Positions 16,775 to 25,470 of a stretch of DNA of 25,470 nt are shown here, piece after piece. The notes beneath the pieces are model-generated. The model saw only the letters and a list, made by a program, of their open reading frames with translations, was not told the DNA's origin and did not search any database. Numbering within the stretch: the stretch's first letter is position 1; each line of letters begins with the position of its first letter. The position numbers and the translations under genes are program-made. The stretch comes from Actinomycetes bacterium (GTDB taxonomy: Bacteria > Actinomycetota > Actinomycetes > Mycobacteriales > Mycobacteriaceae), in assembly GCA_022600695.1 (NCBI GenBank), contig JAHZJY010000172.1, positions 1 through 25,470 on the forward strand, in the 5' to 3' direction.

Positions 16775-16830
16775 GAGCAGACATAAACTCGCACGAAACG
16801 GGGCCGCATCGTGCGAGTTTATGTCTGCTC
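16775..16830. repeat. 22-bp perfect inverted repeat between cutinase gene and gatB
   Basis: The arms at 16775-16796 and 16809-16830 are exact reverse complements over 22 bp, with a 12-base loop (aacggggccgca). Pairing continues for a few more bases after one wobble. The arm begins gagcagacataaactcgc. Similar gagcagacgcaaa... palindromes recur between genes in mycobacteria, as I remember, so this is probably a copy of a dispersed palindrome. It lies 12 bases after the cutinase stop and may act as its terminator or as an mRNA-stabilising hairpin, although it has no U-tract. Confidence 0.9.
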
Positions 16831-16842
16831 GCGGGACAGGGG

Positions 16843-17508
16843 TCAGGTGCGCGCAGCCACGAAGGCAGCAGCGTCGGAGACGTACGGCGGGAACTCGTAG
16901 CCGTTGTGAGCCGCGCGGTCCCGTCCCCCCTGAGAGCAGATCGGATCGCCGCCGCTGCACAGGTCGATGGCCCGGCCCGCGAAGATCCCGGTCGACGACA
17001 GCGGAGTGCCGAACCGGGCACCGGGATTTCCGAAGACCGCGACCGCGGCGATCCGTGAGGCGGTACCCGGCGGTAATGGCGGCGCTGATCCGAGGCTGCC
17101 GATCCGGTCCCCGACCGGCGGCACCCCGGCCAGCATGGATACCACGGCAGCGCCTTGGGAGAACCCGCCGAGCACCAGTCGGGTGTTCGGGCATGCGCCC
17201 GCGATCGCGCTGAGATGGGCCGCCGCGTCGTTGGCGCCGCCGGCCGTGGCCAGGAAGTTGATCCCCGCCGGATAGTTGACCCCGTAGGTCGCCAGGCTGC
17301 GGCCACCCAGTTGAGGCGCCAGCGTATCGGCCAGCGCCTGCCCCACCCGGCCGATACCTGCGGGCTCACCGGTGCCGCGGGCGAACACCAACTCGACATC
17401 GGGACAGTCGGCGGCCAGTACCGGCGCGGCCGGCGCACCGAGGACAGCCGCACCCACCGCCAGGGCGGCGAGCAACGGCATGCCCCTAACCAAAGAAGGC
17501 GGCCGCAT
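16843..17508 (-). CDS. secreted cutinase-like serine esterase
   Basis: The protein has 221 residues. An N-terminal signal peptide (MRPPSLVRG, then a hydrophobic core) is probably cleaved after APVLA near residue 32. The mature part is a cutinase-fold alpha/beta hydrolase: nucleophile S117 in GGFSQG, D188 in GGDPIC and H201 in AAHNGYEF. C35/C106 and C184/C191 could form two disulfides. Mycobacterial cutinase-like proteins (Culp, Cfp21) cleave lipid esters outside the cell. ATG 17508 overlaps the end of pfkA by 23 bases and gives a basic n-region; ATG 17481 is the alternative. M. tuberculosis has no cutinase gene at this position, to my knowledge. Confidence 0.92.
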   Translation of the reverse strand: MRPPSLVRGMPLLAALAVGAAVLGAPAAPVLAADCPDVELVFARGTGEPAGIGRVGQALADTLAPQLGGRSLATYGVNYPAGINFLATAGGANDAAAHLSAIAGACPNTRLVLGGFSQGAAVVSMLAGVPPVGDRIGSLGSAPPLPPGTASRIAAVAVFGNPGARFGTPLSSTGIFAGRAIDLCSGGDPICSQGGRDRAAHNGYEFPPYVSDAAAFVAART

Positions 17509-18517
17509 CGTCGTAGCGGCTCTGCGGCACCAGTTTGAGCTGCCGGACCGCGTCGGCCAACGGCACCCGGCCGATGTCCTCCCCGCGCAGCGACACCATG
17601 ATCCCGTACTCGCCGGCGTGCGCGGCATCGGCGGCGTTCACGCCGAATCGGGTGGCCAGCACCCGGTCGTAGGCGGTGGGGGTGCCGCCGCGCTGGATAT
17701 GGCCGAGCACGGTCACCCGGACCTCCTTGCGAATGCGTTTCTCGACCTCATGCCCCAACTGCTGGGCAACCCCGGTGAACCGCTCATGGCCGAACTCATC
17801 GACGCCGCCGTGCCGGAGGTCCATCGAACCCTCAATCGGTTTCGCGCCCTCGGCGACGACGCAGATGAAATGTGAGGCTCCGCGCTGGAACCGCTGTTTG
17901 ACCAGACGACACACTTCCTCGACGTCGTAGGGCTGCTCGGGGATCAGCGTCATATGCGCGCCGGAGGCCAGCCCGGAATTCAGCGCGATCCAGCCGGCGT
18001 GCCGTCCCATCACCTCGACCAGCATCACCCGTTGATGGGATTCAGCGGTGCTGTGCAGCCGGTCGATCGCCTCGGTGGCGATCATCAGGGCGGTGTCATG
18101 ACCGAATGTCACGTCGGTGCAGTCGATGTCGTTGTCGATGGTCTTGGGCACCCCGACGACGGGTACGCCCTCTTCGGTCAGCCAATGCGCCGCGGTGAGC
18201 GTCCCCTCGCCGCCGATCGGGATCAGCACGTCGATCCCGTTGTCCTCCAGGGTGGCCTTGATGTCGTCGATACCGGCTCGCAGCTTTTCCGGGTTGGTCC
18301 GGGCGGTGCCCAGCATGGTGCCGCCCTTGGCCAGTAGCCGGTCGTTGCGGTCATCGTTGTAGAGCTGGACGCGCCGGTTCTCCAGCAAGCCCCGCCAACC
18401 GTCCTGAAATCCGACCACGGAGGAGCCGTAGCGGGCGTCACAGGTCCGCACGACCGCACGGATGACCGCATTGAGGCCGGGACAATCGCCACCGCCGGTG
18501 AGAACTCCGATGCGCAT
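17486..18517 (-). CDS. pfkA: 6-phosphofructokinase (ATP-type, actinobacterial)
   Basis: This enzyme phosphorylates fructose 6-phosphate to the 1,6-bisphosphate, the committed step of glycolysis. The protein is 343 residues. The nucleotide site GGGDCPGLN is at residues 8-16, GGEGT at 102-106, the catalytic PKTIDND at 124-130 (D128) and the substrate segment MGRHAGWIA in the middle. Gly105 in GGEGT, where PPi-dependent enzymes have Asp, argues for ATP as donor. Lys125, in place of the Gly seen in E. coli, is usual for the actinobacterial group. GAGGAGG lies about 12 bases before the ATG. The gene sits between gatA (38-base gap) and the overlapping cutinase gene. Confidence 0.96.
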   Translation of the reverse strand: MRIGVLTGGGDCPGLNAVIRAVVRTCDARYGSSVVGFQDGWRGLLENRRVQLYNDDRNDRLLAKGGTMLGTARTNPEKLRAGIDDIKATLEDNGIDVLIPIGGEGTLTAAHWLTEEGVPVVGVPKTIDNDIDCTDVTFGHDTALMIATEAIDRLHSTAESHQRVMLVEVMGRHAGWIALNSGLASGAHMTLIPEQPYDVEEVCRLVKQRFQRGASHFICVVAEGAKPIEGSMDLRHGGVDEFGHERFTGVAQQLGHEVEKRIRKEVRVTVLGHIQRGGTPTAYDRVLATRFGVNAADAAHAGEYGIMVSLRGEDIGRVPLADAVRQLKLVPQSRYDDAAAFFG

Positions 18518-18555
18518 ATCTCTATCTAACCTCCTCGAACCGAACCCCGGAGGGC

Positions 18556-20040
18556 TTAGAGGGCGGTCGGCAGCGGCCCGCGCGCCTCCTCGTAGGCCGC
18601 GCCTACCCGGTAGAGCCGGTCGTCGGCCAGCGCCGGGGCCATGATCTGCAGGCCGACCGGCAGGTTGTCATCCGGCGACAGCCCCGACGGCACTGACATC
18701 CCGCAGTGCCCGGCCAGATTCAGTGGCAGCGTGCACAGGTCGAACAGGTACATCGCCAGCGGATCGTCGACCTTCTCCCCGAGCCGGAAAGCAGTGGTCG
18801 GAGTCGCCGGGGACACCAGCACGTCGACACTCTGATAAGCCTTCTCCAGGTCGGCGGCGATCAGGGTTCGGACCTTCTGCGCCTGGTTGTAGTAGGCGTC
18901 GTAGTAGCCGGCCGACAGCGCGTAGGTGCCGATCATGATGCGCCGCTTGACTTCCGGGCCGAAACCGGCGGCCCGGGTCAGGGCCATCACTTCTTCGGCA
19001 CTCCTGCTTCCATCGTCGCCGACCCGCAGGCCGTAGCGCATGGCGTCGAAGCGGGCCAGGTTGCTGGACACCTCGGAGGGCAGAATCAGGTAGTAGGCGG
19101 ACAGCGAGTGGTCCAGGTTCGGGCAGTCCACCTCGCTGACCCGCGCGCCGAGCGCCTCCAACTGCGCCACGGCGCCGTTGAAGGATGCCAGCACCCCGGG
19201 CTGATACCCCTCGCCGCTGCGCAATTGCTTCACCACGCCGATCCGCACCCCGTTGAGGTCACCTGAGGCCCCTGCCCGGGCGGCCCCGACGACATCCGGG
19301 ATCGCGACGTCCAGGGAGGTGGAGTCCCGTGGGTCGTGGCCGGCGATCACCGCGTGCAGCAGTGCGGTGTCTCCCACCGTGCGCGCACACGGTCCGCCCT
19401 GGTCAAGCGAGGAGGCGCAAGCGACCAGACCGTAGCGCGACACTGTGCCGTAGCTGGGCTTGACACCGACGGTCGCGGTCAGCGCCGCCGGCTGCCGGAT
19501 CGACCCGCCGGTGTCGGAACCGATGGCCAGCGGGGCCTGGAAGGCCGCCAGCGCAGCGGCGCTGCCGCCCCCGGAGCCGCCGGGAACCCGGTCGGTGTCC
19601 CACGGGTTGCGAGTCGGGCCGTAGGCCGAGTTCTCGGTGGAAGAGCCCATGGCGAACTCGTCCATGTTGGTTTTGCCGAGGATCGGCATCCCGGCGGCGC
19701 GAATCCGCGCGGTGACGGTCGCGTCGTAGGGCGATATCCAGCCGTCGAGGATCTTCGACCCGCAGGTGGTCGGCATGCCGGTGGAGGTGAAGACATCCTT
19801 AAGCGCCAACGGCACCCCGGCCAGCGGTGAGGGCAGGTCATCTCCGGCGGCCACTGCGGCGTCGACGTCCGCGGCTACCGCCAGCGCCTGGTCGGCGGCG
19901 ATATGCAGGAATGCGTGGTAACGCCCGTCGGTGGCGGCGATCTGGTCCAGGCAGGCCTGGGTGAGCCGCACCGAGGAGATCTCGCCGGCGGCGATCCTGC
20001 CGCCGAGGGTGGCCGCGTCGAGACGGATGAGCTCGTCCAC
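18556..20040 (-). CDS. gatA: Glu-tRNA(Gln)/Asp-tRNA(Asn) amidotransferase subunit A
   Basis: GatA is the amidase subunit. It hydrolyses glutamine and passes ammonia to the tRNA-bound acyl phosphate in GatB. The protein is 494 residues, a normal length. The amidase-signature triad is visible: K81 in LALKDVF, cis-Ser S156 in PGGSGGGS and nucleophile S180 in [10 protein letters not shown]. It starts with GTG, which shares one base with the gatC TAG stop (TAGTG), so translation is coupled to gatC. GatCAB is essential in mycobacteria, which lack a glutaminyl-tRNA synthetase. Confidence 0.97.
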   Translation of the reverse strand: MDELIRLDAATLGGRIAAGEISSVRLTQACLDQIAATDGRYHAFLHIAADQALAVAADVDAAVAAGDDLPSPLAGVPLALKDVFTSTGMPTTCGSKILDGWISPYDATVTARIRAAGMPILGKTNMDEFAMGSSTENSAYGPTRNPWDTDRVPGGSGGGSAAALAAFQAPLAIGSDTGGSIRQPAALTATVGVKPSYGTVSRYGLVACASSLDQGGPCARTVGDTALLHAVIAGHDPRDSTSLDVAIPDVVGAARAGASGDLNGVRIGVVKQLRSGEGYQPGVLASFNGAVAQLEALGARVSEVDCPNLDHSLSAYYLILPSEVSSNLARFDAMRYGLRVGDDGSRSAEEVMALTRAAGFGPEVKRRIMIGTYALSAGYYDAYYNQAQKVRTLIAADLEKAYQSVDVLVSPATPTTAFRLGEKVDDPLAMYLFDLCTLPLNLAGHCGMSVPSGLSPDDNLPVGLQIMAPALADDRLYRVGAAYEEARGPLPTAL

Positions 20041-20351
20041 TAGCCCTCCTCCCCCAGGATCTGCGGCACCGCGAACCGCCCGTCATCGGACGAGGGGGCC
20101 TCGGCCAGCGCCTGCTGGTGGCTCAGGCCGGGCAAGACGATGTCCTCGCGGGTGACGTTGACCACCTCCTGGGCCCCCGGCCGCGCGTTTCCGGTGGGAT
20201 CGACGTCGGTGACATCGACGGCCTGGATCTGGCCGACGTAGCCGAGGATCGCGTCGAGTTGGCCGGCGAAGTTCAACAGTTCGTGGTCGGTCAGGGCGAG
20301 GCGGGCCAGTTTGGCGAGCCGCGCCACCTCATCGCGGGAGATCGTGGACAC
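20040..20351 (-). CDS. gatC: Glu-tRNA(Gln)/Asp-tRNA(Asn) amidotransferase subunit C
   Basis: The 103-residue GatC wraps around GatA and GatB and stabilises the complex. The N-terminal helix pair [22 protein letters not shown] and the motif [21 protein letters not shown] are typical. The C-terminal part ([20 protein letters not shown], then [12 protein letters not shown]) matches the extended strand that reaches GatA. It starts with GTG and is the first gene of the gatC-gatA-pfkA run. It is divergent from the ACT-domain gene across about 100 bases. Confidence 0.95.
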   Translation of the reverse strand: MSTISRDEVARLAKLARLALTDHELLNFAGQLDAILGYVGQIQAVDVTDVDPTGNARPGAQEVVNVTREDIVLPGLSHQQALAEAPSSDDGRFAVPQILGEEG

Positions 20352-20452
20352 GGGGGAAGCCTAAACCGTTGCCGGGATCGCGGTTCCCGGGCATGAAACC
20401 GGGGCCCATCCGCCGACACGAGCCGGCACCGCGGATGTGGGAGGGTGGGCCG

Positions 20453-21121
20453 GTGAGTTCGTATCTGCTGCGATTGCAGCTTGAGGACCGCCCGGGCAGC
20501 CTGGGCTCGCTGGCTGTGGCGCTCGGCACGGTCGGGGCGGACATCCTGTCGCTCGACGTCGTCGAGCGTGGAACGGGCGCGGAATCGAACTGGGTGATCG
20601 ACGACCTGGTGGTCGAACTGCCTGCCGGGGCAATGCCCGACTCGCTGATCACCGCCGCCGAAGGGCTCACCGGGGTGCGGGTGGAGGCCATCCGTCCCCA
20701 TACCGGACTGCTGGAGGCCCATCGCGAACTCGAGCTCATCGACCACGTCGCGGCTGCCGGACCCCGGCAGGCCAAACTCCAGACGCTCGTCGACGAGACT
20801 CCGCGGGTACTCCGGGTGGGCTGGTGCACAGTAGTCGAACACAACGCAGCCGGGCCGAAGCGGATCGCCGGCAGCCCCGGCGCCCCGGAAACCCAGGCCG
20901 CGGCCACCCCGTGGTTGCCGATCGGCCGGGCCGAGGCGCTCGACGCCCAAGCGGACTGGGTCCCGCAATTGTGGCGGGATATGGACACCACGCTAGCCGC
21001 CGCGCCGCTGGGCGAACCGCACATCGCGATGGTGCTCGGGCGCCCGGGCGGTCCGCAGTTCCGGGCGTCGGAGGTGGCCCGGCTGGGCTATCTGGCCGGG
21101 ATCGTCGCCACCCTGCTTCGT

Positions 21122-21124
<3 letters not shown>
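20453..21124 (+). CDS. ACT-domain protein (Rv3013-like)
   Basis: The protein has 223 residues. An N-terminal ACT domain (SSYLLRLQLEDRPGSLGSLA, then VGADILSLDVVERG) suggests binding of an amino acid or similar small ligand. A conserved middle (HTGLLEAHRELELIDHVAAAG) and a C-terminal half of unknown fold (ending EVARLGYLAGIVATLLR) follow. It matches M. tuberculosis Rv3013 in position and sequence. The function is unknown; a regulator of amino-acid metabolism is only a guess from the ACT domain. GTG 20453 is chosen because GGGAGGG lies about 7 bases upstream and the ACT strand starts there. Its TAA is the first triplet of the tandem repeat shared with ligA. Confidence 0.88.
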
Positions 21125-23288
<2,164 letters not shown>

Positions 23289-23304
23289 CTAGCCCCTCGG
23301 CGGC

Positions 23305-24861
23305 CTATTTACGGCCGGGCAAGCGCATGACGGCCTGGACGATCGGCAGCAGCGACTTCTGCCAGAGGGCAGGCGGCGCACCGAATGGCGGGTCCAGGTT
23401 CAGCACCCGGGCGGTGGCGACCGTCTGTGCCTCGGTGTACTTGAGCAATCCCTCCGGGCCGTGCCGCCGGCCCACCCCGGAGGTCCCCATACCTCCCATC
23501 GGTGCGCTGAGGCTGCCCCAGGCGAACGCGTAGCCCTCATTGACGTTGACCGTGCCGGAGCGCAGACGTGCGGCGATCTTCTCCCCCTCGGCGGTCGACC
23601 CGGCCCAGACGCTGGCATTGAGCCCGTACTCGGTGTCGTTGGACTTCTCGATCGCCTCCTCGACGTCGGCGACCGGGTAGATCGATACCAGCGGCCCGAA
23701 GGTTTCGATGGCCGCACACTCCATCTCGGCGGTGACACCGGTCAGCACCGTGGGTTCATAGAACAGCGGACCGATATCGGGCCGCGCCCGGCCCCCCGCA
23801 ATCACTTTGGCGCCCTTCGATTTCGCATCGTCGACATGATCGGTGACCATCTTCAACTGACCCTCCGAGATCAGGCTGCCCATATCCGCGGAAAAGTCGT
23901 AGCCGGTGCCGAGCTTCATCGCGCGCACGGCGTCACCGAATTTCCGGGTGAACTCATCGGCGATATCGGACTCGATATAGATCCGCTCGATGGAGATACA
24001 CAGCTGACCGGCGTTGGAGAAACACGCCCGGGTGGCGGCCTTGGCCACCTTGCCGAGGTCGGCACCGCGGGTCACGATCATCGCGTTCTTCCCGCCCAGT
24101 TCGGCGGAGAACCCGATCAACCGACGCCCGCACTGCTCGGCGAGCAGGCGGCCGGTGGCCGTGGACCCGGTGAACATCAGGTAGTCGCAGTTGTCCAGAA
24201 TGGCGGTCCCCACGATTGAGCCCGGGCCGGGTACCACCGCGTACAGGTCCCGCGGGAGGCCGGCCTGATAGAGAAGTTCGGCGCAGGCCAGCGCGCAGTA
24301 GGGCGTCTGGCTGTCCGGTTTGACCACCACCGCATTGCCGGCGATCAGGGCCGGCACCGAATCCGAGGCGGTCAGCGTCATCGGATAGTTCCACGGCGAG
24401 ATCACCCCCACCACACCTTTGGGCTGGTAGCGGACTGTGGTCTTTCCGATCCCCGGCAGCAACGCCTGCACCTGATGCGGCTTCAGCAAGTCTGCGGAGA
24501 CCCGTGCGTAGTAGTTCGCGTTGGCCATCAGGTCGATGAGTTCCTCCTGCGCGGCCCAGCGAGCCTTGCCCGCCTCGGCCTGCAGCAGGTCCATCAGAAA
24601 ACCGCTGTTCTTGATCACCAGATCGCGGTAGCGCTCGACGATCTTGAGCCGGTCGGAGACCGGCCGGCCGGCCCAGTCGACCGCAGCGGTGCGGGCCCTG
24701 GCGACGGCCGCCTCCACATCGGCGGCCGTCCCGACCGGGATGGTCGCCAGCGGCCGTCCGGTGAAGATCTCCTCCACGGTCCGGGTCGGCCGTGTGGCGG
24801 CGTCCTGAATCGCGGCGAGCGAACGGAGGCGGTCGAAAACTTCAGCTGAGGGAGCGGACAT
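23305..24861 (-). CDS. gabD2: succinate-semialdehyde dehydrogenase, GabD2-like
   Basis: This 518-residue aldehyde dehydrogenase equals in length M. tuberculosis GabD2 (Rv1731), which oxidises succinic semialdehyde to succinate. N158 in PWNYPMT, K181 in VVVKPDS, general base E254 in SAELGGKNAM and catalytic C288 in NAGQLCISIERIYI are all present. The C-terminus (PFGAPPALWQKSLLPIVQAVMRLPGRK) is typical of this subgroup. The gene lies 25 bases before ligA on the same strand. In M. tuberculosis gabD2 is not next to ligA, so the position differs. Substrate assignment rests on overall resemblance; a related aldehyde is possible. Confidence 0.88.
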   Translation of the reverse strand: MSAPSAEVFDRLRSLAAIQDAATRPTRTVEEIFTGRPLATIPVGTAADVEAAVARARTAAVDWAGRPVSDRLKIVERYRDLVIKNSGFLMDLLQAEAGKARWAAQEELIDLMANANYYARVSADLLKPHQVQALLPGIGKTTVRYQPKGVVGVISPWNYPMTLTASDSVPALIAGNAVVVKPDSQTPYCALACAELLYQAGLPRDLYAVVPGPGSIVGTAILDNCDYLMFTGSTATGRLLAEQCGRRLIGFSAELGGKNAMIVTRGADLGKVAKAATRACFSNAGQLCISIERIYIESDIADEFTRKFGDAVRAMKLGTGYDFSADMGSLISEGQLKMVTDHVDDAKSKGAKVIAGGRARPDIGPLFYEPTVLTGVTAEMECAAIETFGPLVSIYPVADVEEAIEKSNDTEYGLNASVWAGSTAEGEKIAARLRSGTVNVNEGYAFAWGSLSAPMGGMGTSGVGRRHGPEGLLKYTEAQTVATARVLNLDPPFGAPPALWQKSLLPIVQAVMRLPGRK

Positions 24862-24901
24862 ACCACCAGACTAGGGCAGCGGGCGGCGGCGGTCGGGCCG
24901 G

Positions 24902-25470
24902 TTAGACGGCTTCGGGATCCTCGGCGATCGCTTCGGCTGCGCGACACGTCAAACCGGTCGCCTGGCGAGCCCAGGCTGCGGTGGCGCCGGCCAGCCCGCA
25001 GACCGGACTGATACCGACCCGGTCGCCGAGCACGCTGCGCGGGAAACCGAGCCGGTCGGTGACCGCCGCCGCATTGCGGGCGACTTCGGCGAAGCTGGGC
25101 GGGCGATCGGGAGCGATGGCGGGCACCAGTCCCAGGACCACACTGCGGCCCGCGTCGATGAACTCCGCCAGCCCGTCCAACCCCGCATCGTCCAACGTGC
25201 CGAAATCAACCGAAACGGCCCCGATACGGCTGCGCCCCAGGGCGTTCCAGGGCAGGCCCGGTGCGCAGCTGTGCAGCAGTACCTCCCCACCGATCCGATC
25301 AACACAGGCGTCTAACAGCGCGACGACCAAGGTCTCGTCGACAGGATGCACAGGGGTCATCGCCGTCACCCCGGTCAACCGACCGGCCAGAGCAGCGGGC
25401 AGCAGCGGTTCGTCGAACTGCACCACCACCGGCGCCGAGAGCCGTCGGGCCAGCTCATCCCGGTGGACCG
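24902..25470 (-). CDS. methionine-synthase-like protein (Rv3015c-like), C-terminal part
   Basis: The frame is open through the right edge, so the N-terminus is missing; the internal GTG at 25429 is not the start. The visible 189 residues include HRDELARRLSAPVVVQFDEP, IGGEVLLHSCAPGLPWNALG and AVSVDFGTLDDAGLDGLAEFI. These match the C-terminal domain of B12-independent methionine synthase (MetE) and uroporphyrinogen decarboxylase-like proteins. The HSC segment would hold zinc-binding His and Cys, and DVGISPVCGLAG-type C-terminal sequence (here GISPVCGLAG) supplies the last Cys. It corresponds in place to Rv3015c. The true substrate is unknown; these short MetE-like proteins need not make methionine. 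Confidence 0.85.
   Translation of the reverse strand, partial: VHRDELARRLSAPVVVQFDEPLLPAALAGRLTGVTAMTPVHPVDETLVVALLDACVDRIGGEVLLHSCAPGLPWNALGRSRIGAVSVDFGTLDDAGLDGLAEFIDAGRSVVLGLVPAIAPDRPPSFAEVARNAAAVTDRLGFPRSVLGDRVGISPVCGLAGATAAWARQATGLTCRAAEAIAEDPEAV

Noticed and set aside
16731..17453. N-terminal extension of gatB to 17453
   Set aside because: The extra residues read the cutinase gene in a wrong frame; GatB homologues begin at the ATG at 16730.

Overview
The window is high-GC actinobacterial DNA, and its conserved genes and their order point to Mycobacteriaceae, most likely an environmental, fast-growing (Mycolicibacterium-type) species. The backbone matches, from memory, the M. tuberculosis run Rv3001c-Rv3015c: ilvC-ilvN-ilvB, a cfp6-like PH-domain gene, doxX, lppZ, then gatB, pfkA, gatA, gatC, an ACT-domain gene, ligA and a methionine-synthase-like gene. 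Species assignment is inference from gene order and protein similarity; nothing was searched.

Left part (1-7019). A 3' fragment of a DUF1214-like gene lies at the edge, overlapping a small membrane protein gene downstream of ilvC. The branched-chain amino-acid operon ilvB-ilvN-ilvC runs leftward. In front of ilvB is a complete transcription attenuator: a promoter, a near-leaderless 22-codon leader peptide with Ile-Val-Val codons, mutually exclusive antiterminator and terminator pairings, and a U-tract. Next come the divergent PH-domain gene, doxX, and the lipoprotein gene lppZ, which has a possible leaderless promoter.

Centre (7016-15011). An eight-gene leftward cluster sits where M. tuberculosis has Rv3007c/Rv3008. 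It encodes a high-affinity, actinobacterial-type (group 1h) [NiFe]-hydrogenase: small subunit hhyS, large subunit hhyL, a maturation endopeptidase with an extra C-terminal domain, a small unknown protein, a TPR protein, a NifU-like/Rieske iron-sulfur fusion protein, a six-repeat NHL propeller protein and an unrecognised 278-residue protein. Five junctions overlap or nearly overlap (GTGA/ATGA), which suggests one transcript. The likely role is oxidation of trace H2, with electrons passed through the iron-sulfur fusion protein to the respiratory chain. No hyp cofactor-assembly genes are present, so these must lie elsewhere.

Right part (15219-25470). gatB, a secreted cutinase-like gene, pfkA, gatA and gatC run leftward. 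gatA, gatB and gatC supply the tRNA-dependent amidotransferase. A 22-bp perfect inverted repeat separates the cutinase gene from gatB. The ACT-domain gene converges on ligA across a 20-bp tandem repeat that supplies the stop codons of both genes and the last residues of LigA. A gabD2-like aldehyde dehydrogenase and the C-terminal part of a B12-independent methionine-synthase-like gene close the window.

The most notable items are the complete hydrogenase cluster inserted into a conserved block, its uncharacterised accessory proteins, the ilvB attenuator, and the three repeat or palindrome elements at gene junctions. No tRNA, rRNA, CRISPR array or transposase was seen.
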